A stretch of 64,000 nt of DNA from Rhyacichthys aspro. Its lineage: Eukaryota; Chordata; Actinopteri; Gobiiformes; Rhyacichthyidae. The position numbers and the translations under genes were made by a program. The DNA is taken from assembly GCA_036850595.1 (NCBI GenBank), contig CM072159.1, positions 7,219,978 through 7,283,977 on the forward strand. The letters are read 5' to 3'. Below the pieces are notes generated by a model. It was given only the letters and a program-made list of their open reading frames with translations. It was not told the origin of the DNA and did no database searches. Position 1 is the first letter of the stretch. Every line of letters starts with the position of its first letter. Positions 1 through 15,100 of this stretch are shown here, piece after piece.

Positions 1-3000
1 CTAAACACAGCCGCATAGTCTCTTCACTTTATCATATTTATTAAAAAACTGTATTGCTAAAAACACTATTCAAGCCTCTGTCTAGAAATTGTACAATGTT
101 TCTTCACAGCGTCAAATCCAGCCAATGTTTACAACACCAGCCGCTACCTGAAATAGCTCATTTGCTGTGTAGGTTGCTCCATGAAATTCTGTCATCATAT
201 TGCAAGTTATATATACTTTTTCACAACACGGTAAAAAAAAAAAAAATGCATGCCAGAAGATTGTCTCACCAAGAAAAGTGAGTCTTTGATCTTCCAGTGC
301 AGTAGCTTCTCCAATGTGTCAGCCTGAACTATTCAAAGATACTCCGACAGATTAAAAAAAACACAGAGTTTAATACATAGAGAGCTCTTGTTCAGAATAA
401 TCCACAGTTATAGTGAATACACTTTGTAAATGCCATAAATATGCCATTCAAATATTGACTTTTTCCAAACTCAATCACAACTATATTTGCTAAACCAGAT
501 CAAAGGAAGGTAGGTATTAGTAAAGACACCTCAACTTCCTTTAACTAAACATGATCAAATATTGAATTGATGTCTGTAGTCCCTGTCATGTCACTGAAAA
601 GAGCTTGCACCAGTATTTTTTATTATTTTATTTATTCAATTGGATAAGATCTATTCAAATGACATACAGTAAAAAATTGCCCTCTTCCTGAGGTTTTTTT
701 TTTTTCCCTATTCATCAAACAAATGCAAATATTACACAACTCTAAACTAAGCTTTCGAAGAAATGTGATTAACCCCAGTTAATTCATGATTTAACAAGTG
801 GGGCAATTACTTTTTCCACATAGGGCCATGTAGGTTCAGATAGTTTTTTTCCCTTAAAAAATAAAATCATAATTTAAAACTGTATTTTATGTTTACTTAA
901 GGTATCTTTGTCTAATATTTACATTTATTTGAAGATCTGAAACATTTAAGTGTGACAAATGTGCAAACAATAAGAAATCAGAAAGAGGGCAGATAGCCAT
1001 ATAGCCCCAGGAGTGTACAAAGTGCATTATCAATAACTATAAGCAATGTTTTTTTTCTATGTGTATTCTGGGCTAAAATATTTGTACATAACTGATCTGA
1101 ACTAAATCAAAAGAGAACTGGTTTGGACCATGTAGAATAATTAGTTGCCCCTCATTTAGTAAAAATAATACATTTGCAACGGTGTCATTTTCACTTCTCC
1201 GCAGCAACAAAAAACCCACTGTTTCTGTGGCAACTTGATTTCAAAGCTCCGGCGCTCGATGCCAGACACGACTGGATAAACGAAGGTTATGTAAGAGCGA
1301 CGGCCGGAAATGATTGCAAATTGAACAACTGGTGGGCACGAAGACTCACAGGCAAAAGAAAAGCAGGTTTCACATTTCAGTGGTATGCTCCAAACAGAGG
1401 GCACCTGCCACTGCGCAGACAAAAAACATACTCTAATTTGATTTATGTGAGGAAACCTATATCTCACGATCTGTCTCATGGGTCTGAGTGCGCCGCTCCG
1501 TCCTACGCATCACACCCCTTCACCCGCATTTCATTACTCCTCAAGGAGAGCCGTAAAACACCGCTCATCAAATAATCCGCCAGGAATCTACTGCTTTATA
1601 CTTATTTTAAAGCAAGTCATTCAACACAAGTGAGAAAGAGTCGAAGTTAGCAAACAGAAGTAGAAATGTCCTGTGCATTTCTTGTTGCCTAGATACAGCA
1701 AAAGGACGTGGTCATTCAATTTCATTCTTAGATGTAATGCTTAAATGGAAATGCAACAATATGAAAAGCCATTGAGCGCTCAAGAAGGGGGTTGAAACAT
1801 GTATTTATCATAATGCACACTCAAGGCCATCCTTTTCATGCATGTCTGAAGGGGAGGTTCTTTTATAGCAAATGGACTAGGACATATAGTGTACTGTTAG
1901 GTTTGTTATAATGGCATTATAAGATAGCAAGGATAAACTAAGCTAATCAAGCTAATTATGCTCATATTTATGAATTATCACTGAAAAACACATGGAAGGT
2001 AGATGTGTTTTTGTTATTTTTTTAATCATAAAAAAGAGTGGAAAAAGAGATATGCATTTATGTGATGTGCGGTGTGTGAAAATTTTACTGTTTACACAAA
2101 TAATTTTGAATGCAAGATTTCACAACATCATTTTATTTTAACAATGACATTTTACCTAACACCATTAGACTTCTGTATGCTGTTTCATAAATAGAAATTA
2201 TTTTTGCAGTCAACAAATGCCTGAAATCTGGAGCCAAGTTTTGCATTATAACAAAATTTTGGATGAAGATGTTTTTGCGTGATAGGGATTTATCGTATAA
2301 GGTAAATGTGTTCCTTGTGAGAACATGAACCTGGCAGTGCTAATTTCTCGATTTTGGCATGTACAATGTTTGTGTTTGATAGGACCTTAAGAACAACTTT
2401 TTCTCAATAAAAGCTAGGCCAACTTTTACTTGCCCAAAACAAACAGCCCAATCTTATCCCAGATTCTCAGTGGTACACATTTGGAGTAAGAGGACGTTTG
2501 TATGCCATTCTCACTCGTGTGTGAAGTGCTGATTTCTTGCAGCTGAGGCCCAGAGGAAGAAAGCAGCTCAGGAAGATTTACAAGTTATTACAGAATGACT
2601 CCAACTGTTCATTTACTTTAGATGTGCTTTTATTTGTTTACATCTGTATTAAAGCATGGATTAGGTGATTAAAACGAAACATAATGAAGGTTGTTGTTGT
2701 TGTTCTCAGCGGGGGAAAGAGGACTGCTGCGTTTCTCTCTACTTCGACTCATGAACGGGAGAAAGAATGTGGAGCCAGCGCGACAGCTTTATGGCGGGGG
2801 GAAAGCTTTACCGTGAAAGGGAAATCAGTTGCTAAGCCGTTAAATTAGCATCTAAAGCTGCAGGGTCTTAATTTGAGCTGTCAGATGGAAATGTCAACAG
2901 TGATGAAAACCTCTCAAGAACCAGACGTCTCACCTTGCCTATACTCAACGAAAAAAAAAAACAAAAAAAAAACAAAACTCTGTTGCACTTTGTCAGAAAT

Positions 3001-6000
3001 TGTGTTGAGTTGATTGCACACATCTGTTTTGGAAGCAGATAAAATAAAATTGCGAGAGAATTACCTGCGCCCAATGAGACTGTGATAAACTGCCTTTGAG
3101 TGTCCACTGGGATGTCCATTTTCATTTACTTTAATTGTTTCCCAGCCATGTGTAGAGAAACAAACTTCTAACTGGCCTAGTGGGACCCCTGATCAAGGAC
3201 ACTGGCAGAATGAATACATATGCCTTTACACCAAAAGGTTCGGACCGCTGAGGGAACATTACGCCGTGTGGAAAATGAAGGAAAGCTTTTACAATTATCC
3301 GGTTCTGCAATTCAGGGCAAAAGAAGCAACATGAAAAGAGTTGTGTAATCTGTTGTCAGATGCACAAAGACTACCATCTGTCTAATATACTGGAGATTAG
3401 ACAAGCAAAATAAAACAGTTAATTAAAGGGGACGAGTGGAAAACACTTTTAAGGGAAAAACATTTTCTGGGGAAAAAAACAAACACACCACATAAAACAG
3501 GCCTGAAAACATATCAACAGAAATAGGTTGTAGTTTCCAGTGAGTGTGGAAGTTAAATATGCATAGAGCTGTGGGGTGCCTCGGTAACCTGCTTGGGGGT
3601 GCAGAGGAGCATAGGTTTGATTCTTCAGTTTGGGGTGCTGTTTCCATAATGTCAGGCCCTCTCTGCAGTCCATGTTCCTGTCTACTCTGTCAGATAAAGA
3701 CAAAGAAACTCCAAAATGCATAAGTGTACACATTTTTAGGTAGGATAAAAGAATACTTTCAAGTAAGAATGCTTTCAAAAACATTTGTTTATTCAAATCA
3801 ATGAAAAAATGTTAAGAGAGTGATCAGAAGAAAAGTTAAATGGTATGATCATACTAAGTGGGTGCGGTAAAATGATATTAGACCATGTACCATGAGTGTA
3901 GTGCACTTTTATTAGGTAAAGTTCTATGCCCACACACAGACACAGTTAGTTAGCTTTTTCTATCCCACTCTTTCTGTTTGTTAGTCTGCTGTCATGCTCT
4001 TACTGATTGACAGACAGATGAACCAATCACAGTGAGCTGTGGGAGGGACCTCAGTTGCAGCCACTCATAAGCTGACCGTGGAGCTAATGCTGTTGACTAA
4101 AATTCCAATTCGGCTTTTGCATTAGGTTTCAACATAAGGTAAAATGATTAAAAAAATAAATAAATACTGGGAGAGTCATGCAGTTTTCATTCATTCATTA
4201 ATGACAACTTTGTGAAAGGAATCTGTAGCTACCAACGTGCTGATGTTGTCACTCAAAAATCAATCTCTCCACAACTCAAACTGTAGCTAAATAAAACTGC
4301 ACTGAACTCTTTGATGTCTAACTCAGTTTTTTACATTATGCTTGTTGTTGTATGGAAGGCGATTGCAAAAAAAATTGAAGTATTTCCAGGATGGTCAAGC
4401 TGAAAGCCTCTGTGGCTTGCACATGGAATGGCCCTAAATGAAAATAGAACTGGCTTTCCATTGTCTAAGCAGTTGGATAGTTTATAACTTATTTTCTAAA
4501 GTTGAAAGATAGCGACCTGTGAAACAAACAAGAGATTGGAACCAGAAAGATGGACAGGGACACAGTCTGGAGATGGGCTGCTGGAACCAAAGAGTAAGGG
4601 GCACCAGGAGGAGAGAGGGAGGCCAGAGAGAACTGTTATAACTCAGGCCGGCTCTCTGGGGTAAGGTCTCTAAATTACAGTGAGATGTGGACAGCTTGTC
4701 AATGCAGAGGCCTGAGCCAAAGCCACTGCTATGGAGAAAACACCACACACCCACACTCCTCTTCGGGCCAACTATGAATCACTCCATCTATCAATCTATC
4801 TATGACTCAGTCTGTCCATCAATCTATTTACCAATCGATCCATTTCGCTATGTCCCTGTATTTTTTTGGCTGATTTCATTCTTGTGTTTTCACTGACTTT
4901 GATCCTTGCCGCGTGCGAATACATCAAGCTAGCGAACGCATACATCTACTGAAGCAGAAAATTGGATGGCCCATCCAAATTCCACGCTGGCCACTTTCTC
5001 TTTTTGCATAGAAGTGTTCTCTGCGCATTAGCCGAGGTCTGCCTGCCTCTTAAGCCAGTAGTTAGAATGACAAGTGGCTTGCATAATAGTTGACTAAGTC
5101 TTTTTTATGGTTCATCACACCTTCACCTTAGCGATTCATCTTCTGCCGCATAGTTAAATCAAATGTTTTAATTTGTCTTAAAGATTCCCCAGCAGCTGTG
5201 GATGGACAGATGAAAAAGATTGTCTTCTTGCAAGATCAATTTCAAATACTTGAGCAGTCGCCGTATGAGTATGAGCAGCTTACATCCAATCAATAGGATG
5301 ACCTCGGTGAGGACATTGTGTATCAACTCTAAATTAAAATGGATATTTGCTTTGAATCAGGTATTGTGCATCAGCATTTCTCCAGAGAACATAATGGAAG
5401 TATTGAAGTAATGCTGTTATCTCCTCGGGCTCCAAAAGTTTTCATAACAAGTCAGAGAACACATCATTAATGTTGCTGAAGAAAAAGTTCTACTGGGTTC
5501 ACAATGTTTAACCACTTGGGTCAATAAAGGAGCTGGAATAAATGGTTGGAGGCAACAGAAATGAAATGTTGTTTGGTTCTTAGGTTGCTATTATGATTAG
5601 GGGTTAACAGAAGCTCTTAGAATTATGATTGATGTAGACCGTTTTATATCATATCGCAAAAGCATGTATTTTACATTCAGGACTGCAAAATGGAATAGTG
5701 ACTTATTCAACTTAGGAGCCACTCTTCAATGGGACTGAAGACATGGACAAAGGGGAGTGGCAGAGGGTTTCCTGTGTGTGACCGCAAAGAATGGATTCTG
5801 AATAGTTTCTGTAGAGTATTTTGACTTTTTGAAATACTGCTATTGGTTCTTTTGGGTCTTGCCTACCCAATAAAAGAAAGAGTGTATTTGGCAGAAAACT
5901 AGAATGTTGCCTAGAAGAACACCACAATATGGAGGGATAAAAAATAAATAATGAAAATTGTCTTTGACTGGTGATTATCCATTGTTTACTAATCATATTC

Positions 6001-8949
6001 TTGTCCAATGAGGAAGGCTGTGGCAAATAATTGGAAGATATAATTTAATACATGACTGATTCTGCTGTTGTGCTCAAAAATACCACAGGGCCCTGCTGTT
6101 TTGCTGTATGTGTACACCTCTATTTGTTCAATAATTAAGTGAAATGCTTTATTTAGTAGAGCCCTAAGCTCCATCTAATTCTAATTTGGAGCATAGAGGC
6201 ACTTTTCATGATGGCAAAGACTATTCCTCACAGCCAAAGCGGCACTGAGCAGCAGCTTCACCATTCACATGTTTATGGAAAAAGACAGAGTGTGAATCCT
6301 GGACAGTTCATGCGTCTCTGCCAAAACATTTCAGCGGGATTCATCATTTCCAAGCTATCTGCAAAGAAAAATGGCGTCGGGCTGGGAGCCTGCCGTTTCT
6401 TATGAAGCCAACCCATCAAGCAGTTGAAAAGACACTCAATTAGCCTAGTGCACCCCCTCTCAGCAGGCTGCTAGCTCCCTCAATGTCAATCAATGTAGAT
6501 AGCTGTCAGTCACAGAGAGAGTCAATGGGGAAAAAAAATCTTCCAGAATCCTATAATACCCCTGCTGTGGCTGGAGGCAGTGTGAATGATTGGAGATGTT
6601 GAATCAGAGGCTGGTCGGAGGCCTGTTGGCTCCCTGTCTCGACCGGCTACCACACACCCGCTGTCTGCTCCCGCGCTCATTTACAGTCTGCCGGCGTTGT
6701 TCTTATGTGATCCATTTTCTACAGCCGTGCCACAGCCTTCTGTGCCTCTGCCTGCCGTCCAGTTCACTCCGAAATGAGACACGTGGAGAGGCAGACAGAT
6801 ACCTGCTGCGTGGCACAAACTTGGTCCATTCCCATTTCTGATCCACCATGACGGACGACAAAGGACATCCAGAAACTATAAGTCATTTTTTTCTCCCTTT
6901 GCTTTGACTAACAAGAAAGGACAAGTTTGAAAGACTCAAAGTCAGGAAACTGTTTCCCTTTACAATGCTGTTCTTTGAGGGAGTTGTGTTGTATAAGCGG
7001 TACGTTGCTGTGGAAGAATACAGTTTGATCCTGAGCAAAGTTGCAAATAAGGTTTAGTCTTGTCAAACAGACAAGAAACAGTTGAATGTTATTTTCGCTC
7101 TGTCATAGAAGGTGATCTTTTTTGCACATGGATACACTGTTATTCACTGGAATTGCCAGACCCTGTATAATGAATGGATTGAAGTCACTCCTTTACAGTG
7201 TCTGTGGAGTAGTCCTAACAGGGAGCAGTAACAACTTCGTCGTCTTCGAGTCGTCTCACAGCAAAAAGCTCCTGGGTTTACTTTTAGACAGGGCCTTTCT
7301 GTGTTGAGTTTGTGTGTTCTCTCTGTGTCTAAGCCAACCAAAACGTAGAATAGCTTGGTATAGTTTGGAACACATTTTATATATGATTATATTCTCAATG
7401 AGTTGATTTAATAGATGTAACAGTTAACTTCAGTTACATTTGTGGTTTGGGTGGAAACAAAGAACAGAAGCTCTTGAAAGAGTGGCAGCACGTGAAGTTT
7501 GTGATCAAAACATTTCCAATGATGCACTTAGCCTTTGTATTTTAGACAGCATGTTTAAAAGCTAAACCTAAAAAAAAGTATACATGTGTTCATATAATAT
7601 AAGTTTTATAACAATGTTCCATCATGACATAACCACTCAAACTGACTCAACACTAGACTGTTCAGGGCTTACGTCAGTGAGTCCCATTAAGGCTATATCA
7701 CATCCAGGAGGAAGACACAATGCTGTGGTGAGATCAAGGTGGCATCACACTTTTTTTTGAATCACCTTTTCACTGAAAGTATCAGAACATTGATGGGAGT
7801 AGAATTAATCCTTATGCCCGTCAAACCAGAGCTCAATACATCTCTTCTGTCCTGCTAAAATAATAGCAAATTATTTCAAGAAGAAGTTGAATAAATGACA
7901 TCAGACCTAACCTCATAAGACAGAGCAATCCATTTTGGTTATCTGTAGGGGACTTTCTTTATTCATATCTTTCATTCTTTTGGTCTACCATATTCTAATT
8001 TTGTTCCTCTTTACTGTTGTTGCTTATGACTATTTCAACCCATTTCCCAAGCATCTATTTTAAATGATGCAGATGGAAATTTTGTGGGTCCCAAATAAAA
8101 TCTAAAGTGAACCACCTTTGGGTTCCAATCCAATAGTAAAACAATAGTCAGGTGACTTAGACATAATCTGTGTCCGAAACCCCTCCTTAGTTACCAAATA
8201 GTGCGGTGTATAGTTAATAGCCATTCTGGAAAGGTTGATACGTTAAAATTGTCAGTAAATTTTCAAAGCTAGAATACAATAGCATGTAAAAATCTCAGGA
8301 AGCTTTCAAGACGGAGAGGAGCAAATGGGGATGTGGGGAAAATATAGATATGAAGACCAGAAGTAGGAATCAGCAACTCCATAAAACCCTTAAAGTGTTC
8401 GAGCACCCATTCCCTCGAGACGGGCTTCAGTCCTCTCTTACAGTTCCAACCCGGGGGAATAAAAACTCTACTACAGGACAGAGTGAGCCCAGTGCCAAGC
8501 TGTGTTCACTCAGCAGGCTATGAAACAAAACTGCAGGAGGCTGAGGAATTAAAACTTAAATATAGTGCTGTCAAAGTAAGGGGTTTATTTTTAATTAATC
8601 ATAGAAAAGATCTAATCCAAATTTAATATGGACTAATCGCAGTATGGTGCCCTCATGCAAATATAAACAGATTTTTAAAAGTAAAACGAAAAAAATAGAA
8701 ATGTGAAACAGACAAAAACATCTGCAAGACAAAGTTTTCTAGAATAAAGTGAACGCTGATACTGTGTAACACCAGTTTTGAGTTATTATAAATACCAATT
8801 CCAGGCAATCCAATACCCACTGGATAGGGGACATGTTTTGAAAAGCTATATTGTTTTGAATGGGTTAACAAAAACATATCTAGATTGGTATGTCTAATCG
8901 GATATGTAAGATATTTTTTTTTTATAAATGGTTCGTCTCTTGTAACATT
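1..8949. other. Non-coding stretch, no gene recognised
   Basis: AT-rich DNA with short T/A runs, an irregular CTAT-rich patch at 4780-4850 and two patches with more CpG (about 1180-1570 and 2700-2830). A 133-codon frame at 1174-1575 is overlapped by a 107-codon frame on the other strand and has no domain. By position this is downstream of lrrtm4 and could lie in its long-isoform intron. Confidence 0.6.
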
Positions 8950-9158
8950 TAATAATAATAATAATGGATTATATTTTATGTAGTGCTTTTCAAGGCACTC
9001 AAAGCGCTTCACAATTGATTCCATTATTCTCAGTCCACTGTCACACACTTGTGATTGTAATCTACCTCTGTGGCCAAAGCTGCCCTGGGGCAAACTGACG
9101 GAGACGTGGCAGCCATAGTGCACCTATGTTCTCTCCGACCTATCACCATTTTGCCACT
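8950..9158 (+). mobile_element. Fish dispersed repeat with 'GTGCTTTTCAAGGCACTCAAAGCGC' type core
   Basis: It begins with a TAA microsatellite and TGGATTATATTTTATGTAG, then the core 'caaggcactcaaagcgcttc', and ends around 'gacctatcaccattttgcc'. Repeats of this kind, starting at a TAA run and naming a 'tagcgcttt' core, are widespread in fish genomes. A weaker possible relative lies near 30700-30760. The open frame on the opposite strand (8653-9123) is incidental. Confidence 0.6.
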
Positions 9159-12100
9159 AGTTGCTAAAAACAAAAACAACACATTGTACTTCTAAGGGTT
9201 CAGGTTTAAAGTTAATGTACTTCTGCATCAAGCTTCAAGATCCCCTTTAAAGCTCCACAGAGGGCTAGGGAGTCCAGGCCTCAAAATATCAGAGCTCATT
9301 TGGCTTTGGTAAAAAAAAAATCTATACAATTAGGATAATTTGATGGGCTTAATGTTTTGGCTTGTTGTTGTGTTCCCTAGGTTAAAATACAATGTATGCA
9401 ACAGTATCCTAATGGGCTTTCAGAGTGTGAAGGAACAGAGGACAATGAGAGCAGAATGACATCATAAATATTAGGTACACATGTGTCATGGATGACCAAT
9501 GTATGCAACAATACATCTTACATTGCCAAGGCATTATATAGTGTTTTGCAAATGTACAGAAAATGCCTCTCTTGCAGAAACATGTAAAGTCAATAGTGGC
9601 TTGGACAGCAGTAATAGAAACTGGACGTGGTGTTTTGTCTGACAACACTTTTAGTTATGCACAGAAATGCAATATTTTAGGTGAGGGAAAGTATGACAAC
9701 AAACTTGATTTGTAGCAGGAAGCGGGCCAAAATTTTAGTACAATAATGAATCCTCAGTGCTTCATTGATTTATTCTATGCAGAAGTTTCAGCGGCGGGCA
9801 TGTTGTTCAAAATGGCAGGTGACGGGGGGGAAAGCGCTCTGTACACAAGCACAAATTTACCAGGGGGCTCATTAGACGCACATCAGGTTTGAGGCTGTCA
9901 TAACCGAGCGGTGAACACCTCAGTGGCTCTAGGGGGACGAGGGCCTACGCTGTTCACCTCACACCTCGCTAATGGCCATCTGTGGTCATTATTGCCCACC
10001 AATGAGTCATAGCCGGGCTCCTCTGCTCCTCTGGGCTTTCTCTATCACACTCGCACTGACGCCACGGTGGCTGTTGTTATTGATGTTTATTCTCTCGTTC
10101 TCGCCCCTCAGACACAACACACTGACCCACCAGTACGCCTGCAGTCATGCAAGGCGTTGTTTATCTGTCAGCAAGATGGGTGAGATACACAGACAAGCGC
10201 CAAATATGGAGCGTCTAATGGAGGATCTCCTCACGCTGTTTCCCCTCAACGAGTATATCCTTTTCATTCTGGTTCAATCTCCTTTCGCTCTTGCATCTTG
10301 TGTGCAGCTTCTTCAATCTCTGCATGTCTGCCTGCCCTGTTCTCAGTATATCAGTTGATGTCTGGCCCCAGCTGTGGATTAGATCACTGTGGGTAAACCC
10401 ATAGTGGTGTTCCATCACAAGCAAGAGCACTGGGACGTTTCATCAAAAAAGTCATTCTTCATGTGAGAACTAATACAGTGTAGACAGAGTCGTAGCTGTG
10501 CCCGGGTCACTATATATCTAGTGTATGTGGATGTGTGTGGACTGGGTTTGTGCAACTGGGATAGTCAAGTCTTTTTTTAAAGTCTCAGTTTTCTCTCTGA
10601 ATCAACATGGGCAACATTTCTACAGAGTATTGCGTTGGGGTTCGGGTTAATCCACTGTTTGGTCAAGGTAACCTCTAAAGAAAAGCGGAGGAGACGAGTC
10701 TGCTATGTAAACAGTGACGTCTACAAGTATGTGAGATATAATTAGTAAAATTCAAAGCAAACTTAAATTGCCATTACATAAATTTTAAACAAAAGCTATT
10801 AAATCCTTTCGGTTGCAGTGCAAGCTGGCTGTCTTATAGCTGAATGATGCTGCACAAAAAAAAAAGAAAAAAAAAAAACAGCTTTCAAAGAAAATTGTTT
10901 CCAATGTATTTAGTCGCAAGTTAAAACACATATACTTTATTCCATAGCACTTAAGTAGGTACATATTTTCTAGGTCCTGTGTCCAGCTTAATCAGGATAG
11001 AAACTGATTTATTAAGGAACAGTATTCTCGCTGGAGCAACACCTTTTTTCTTTTTTTTTCTTGCAAATGCAAAAACATCATTTGAAAATAAGACTTCTCT
11101 GGCATGTCTTGGTCTCATTAATGTGGTCTTGACGACAACTCTGGCTACTACCACTCCCCTCTGACAAAACCCCAGCAGGAAATATGGGAAGCACAACAGA
11201 TGTGATGGGGACGTGGGTGTAAATTTATCAGCCAACAGAGCAAGCCAGTGGCAACTTTATCTACAGGGGTGGACAGCTACATTTCCACAATATGTGTACG
11301 TGCCCTGCTGTGTGAGCTTGCATTTATATGAGTATATGTTGTTCCCCATTGGTATAGTAGATACCATTGGGGACACTTTCCAATCAAGGTATCAACACAT
11401 GTACATGCATATTTTATTTTTTTTAACTAGATGATTATATCAAGTTTGTTTGGTTTACACAAAGCTCTGCATTGTTTTTCTCTTCATCTCCACTAGTGGG
11501 CAACTCACAGCAGGCAACCAACATACTAAACAATCCAGCCTTCATGGTTCCAGCCTGTGGTTTCAGTAATTACACCACCCATCAGGCCAACGAGTGAAGA
11601 GGAATACCAATGAGTGAGGATGACAAAGCTGCCGTAACAGCATGAACTCCTATTTATATCTGTGTGTACAAAGCCTATTCAGGAGCAAGGAGCCAATTCC
11701 TGAGGCTGACAGCTCTCATGACCAATGGCATATACTAGCTATACCATACAAATAAAATAATGCAATATTCAACTGTGAAATGTGGGCAGGGCCAAGCGAC
11801 GAGGAGAAAACTGCGTGTCAAATTAAATTTGACAGACAAGACTATATATTTTTTATCTCATTTACTCGGTACAGATTTCTCATTTCAGTTTCTAAATTGA
11901 CAATTGTGGCGTATATCCCATTTTTGGCATTTGAAATACAGAGAAATGCTGCATTCAGGGTGACTGTGAGGACACACGCTGTCGCTCATTTCAGTCAGAG
12001 GATGGTCAGTTTTAGTTGGAAGAATAGTCCCACTATAAAATATGTTTAAAGATAGATTTAGCATAAGATCCATAAGCCGCGTCAATCAAGATAATATTTT

Positions 12101-15100
12101 TTTCCCCTGAATTTCATGTCTTCTTCATGCCTATTTAAACATCTCAACAGCATTGTTTGGGTCTTTATTTGATTTTCATTTTCCATGGTTATTGCACCAT
12201 CATAAATAAATAAACAATTAACCCCAAGCTGAATACCATTGAGCTTTTTAAATGTTCTTTTGAAGCATAGAATTTTTTCATTTTTATATGATTCCAAAAG
12301 CAGATGGGTTCCTCTAATCATTTATGAACTACTTAACTGTTAGTATCACTAGCAACATCAATGTCAAGCATTGGGTTTCCTGAGTTAAATTTTGCATGGT
12401 TTGTTGTAGGAGGCATGAACAAATGCAAATGTGGTAATTCAGAGGCAGATGTGTTTCACTTATTAGTTATCAACTACTCACAAATTAGCATCACTTGCTA
12501 CATAGTCTGTAGATACAGACTGCATTGCAATCGCTGTGTTAGACTTATTGCACATTATTTATATGTAGAAGGTGCTTACTGAAAAGAAAAAAAAAAAAAA
12601 GATTTTTTTTTTGCAAGCATAAATACTGTTATATTGGGTTAGGCTCTTTTCCTAACCTTTTTCCCTTTTGAAAACAAGACATTGAACTCTAAGGATTAAT
12701 ATTAAACAAGTAATATAAAATGTTATATAAACACAAGTGCACTCCATATCTGTACACTCTTGCCTTGCACAATCACAGAGGGCACTGTCTTTTTTCATCT
12801 TTATATAAGCATCAGTCATAGGACACCCATATGTATCTGACAACGATTTCATAGCAAGGCCTTCTGGGAAAGGAGACAAGCTGAAGTTCTCTGAGACAGG
12901 CCATTATCTGGAGCAGATTCTTTAACCTTTTGGGGCACTGTGGTGAGAGCTCTCTCAAGAGAAGACTGGAAGATAGACAGACAGAAATGTAAAACTCAAA
13001 GAGAAATGGAAAATCTGCATTCATTCTTGCCAGAGAAGTGTATGGAGATGTCTTGTTTTTTCATTGATAAAATACTGAAAGGAGAAACTGAGTGGGCATT
13101 GTGCCTTGTTCTATCAACCCAACAACAGTATCTCTTACAGTTTCTTTCCTTTCCACCCCTACTGGCTTTTGCTTTGGAACATCGTGCCAAGCGTTTTTGC
13201 CCAAACTCAAAATTATACATTGTCTGTTGTTCTTTTCCTCGTTTCCTTCCCTTCTTCGTTTTCCCCTCTCCCTCTCTGTCTGCTTTAGTGGAAGGAAGCT
13301 ACTGACAGGCAGATGGGCAGATGGGGATCGACAGTGTTCCCCGGGCCGAAAGCTAATTGGGAGAGACTGGGAAAGTATTTGGCGCGGCTGACTACTCCTG
13401 ACATGATGAGAAAATCAATGCACGCTACCAGTGCATTTGCATCAGCTGAGAGACCACCTCCTAATGCTGTCTCAGCTGGGAGTCATTAAGATTTTTGTCT
13501 CAACTCTGACCCCCCGTCCTGACAAGCCAAGCTTACAACTGATGGAATCGAGTGCGCCGCTATCCGGAAGGTTCATACATTTCTCATGACAGCCAAGTGC
13601 CTGCACTTACTATACTTACTGCAAATTGGACCACTGGCTTTCCATACCAACCATCATGAAAAATAACATTCAGAATTATGATTTGGCTGGACTGGCCATA
13701 CATGAAACATGAACCACATTACAGGAATGCAGGATGTGAGCTAACAGACGCTTAACTTTGAGGCAGTCTACCCAATCTCGTTTAATGTCTTTATACATTT
13801 TTAAAGAGAAGGAAACATGCAATAAATCTAATCAAATTGACTGCAAAGCAAGCTATTTTTAACATGCGTTTGGACTGCTACACAGACATCGCTCTGAAAG
13901 ACTAACTGCAGAATTTCAAAATGGAAGACGACACATTCAGTTGATTGTTTAAAGGAATTGAAACCGCTCTGACTGTTCGAGAGGGAAACAGACCTAATGA
14001 CTTAGTCCAACACAAAACACACTTATTGACTGGTCAGTAATGACTGGACATTAGCCCATGGCAGGCAGTTGCCATCTGTAATTATTCTCATTCACAAAAC
14101 ACAATGAGTACTGAGAGTGACTACAACATGCCCCTGAAAACCTGTCACTTTATCTCTGTGATCAGACTGGTTATTGTGCCTTTAGGACAGACAGGCTTTT
14201 TTGGGCCACCATCAATATGTTAATGTAGTTTTAGCAACCCACTTGTTCAAACTACATTGACGTCTAGCTTTTTGCTGGATGTGCTGTAGATGAAAATGGC
14301 AAATTCTGGCAAAATTATACATCATATGCGTAGCCATGTAATAGTAACTTGACATGAAATATAAGCATGTTCTAGAATGTAATCTTTCTTTTTTTAATTC
14401 AATTATAAAAAACTACAACACGACTAGGGATAAAATCATCAATCCAGACAACAATGAAAAGTCTTTGGTACTAAGGTTATGTAGTATATAAACAGTCACT
14501 ATTACTTCTTATATTCTGTATGAGTTAAAGACATCTTAATGAGCCCTATGAGTACTCATGACCAAATGATACAGCTATTAAAGGTGATTTTGTAATATTT
14601 AGTAGTATACAATTGAACAAAATAGAACTTATCCATCCAAATGGCATCAAAGACACACACTTGGTATTTGCCTGCCTTGGAAAAAGAAAATGTTTTGAAG
14701 CTCCATAGAATCCAGAGGAAGGAAGCATACGGTACATTTTGAGATTTTTTTTTTTTATTATTAATTATCTTCTGACTCACTTTTTTTCTGTATTTGTTCT
14801 GAGACAACAGCATGTCCCTGCAGGGCAACCATAGGTGCTCACAGAATGCAGAAAAGTGTCAAAATTGCAATATGTAATGTTGCTGTCAATGTTGATGCCA
14901 CCAGAAAAAGCACAATGCACCTTCACATGTGTTTTATTTCCTTGGACTCCATGAGATGATGCTACTGTCACACACTGATGATTAACTTTTAGAAACCCAG
15001 CTGCATTGACAGTACAAGCCATATGTATACTTTCATCAGCTGACCTGGCATCATGTAATGGTAATCATGTCCATATTAACTGCCACTATTTCACACTACT

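Noticed and set aside
6590..6640. Possible lrrtm4 long-isoform last exon (an S-D-Q-P reading on the minus strand)
   Set aside because: Only four residues resemble the expected tail. The flanking residues do not match, and no convincing acceptor was identified.
8653..9123. 156-codon minus-strand frame
   Set aside because: Half of it lies over a dispersed fish repeat and the rest is AT-rich. No domain is visible.
13092..13391. Several overlapping frames on both strands around 12940-13391
   Set aside because: Frames in three or more registers overlap in a C/T-rich stretch. None shows a family signature.
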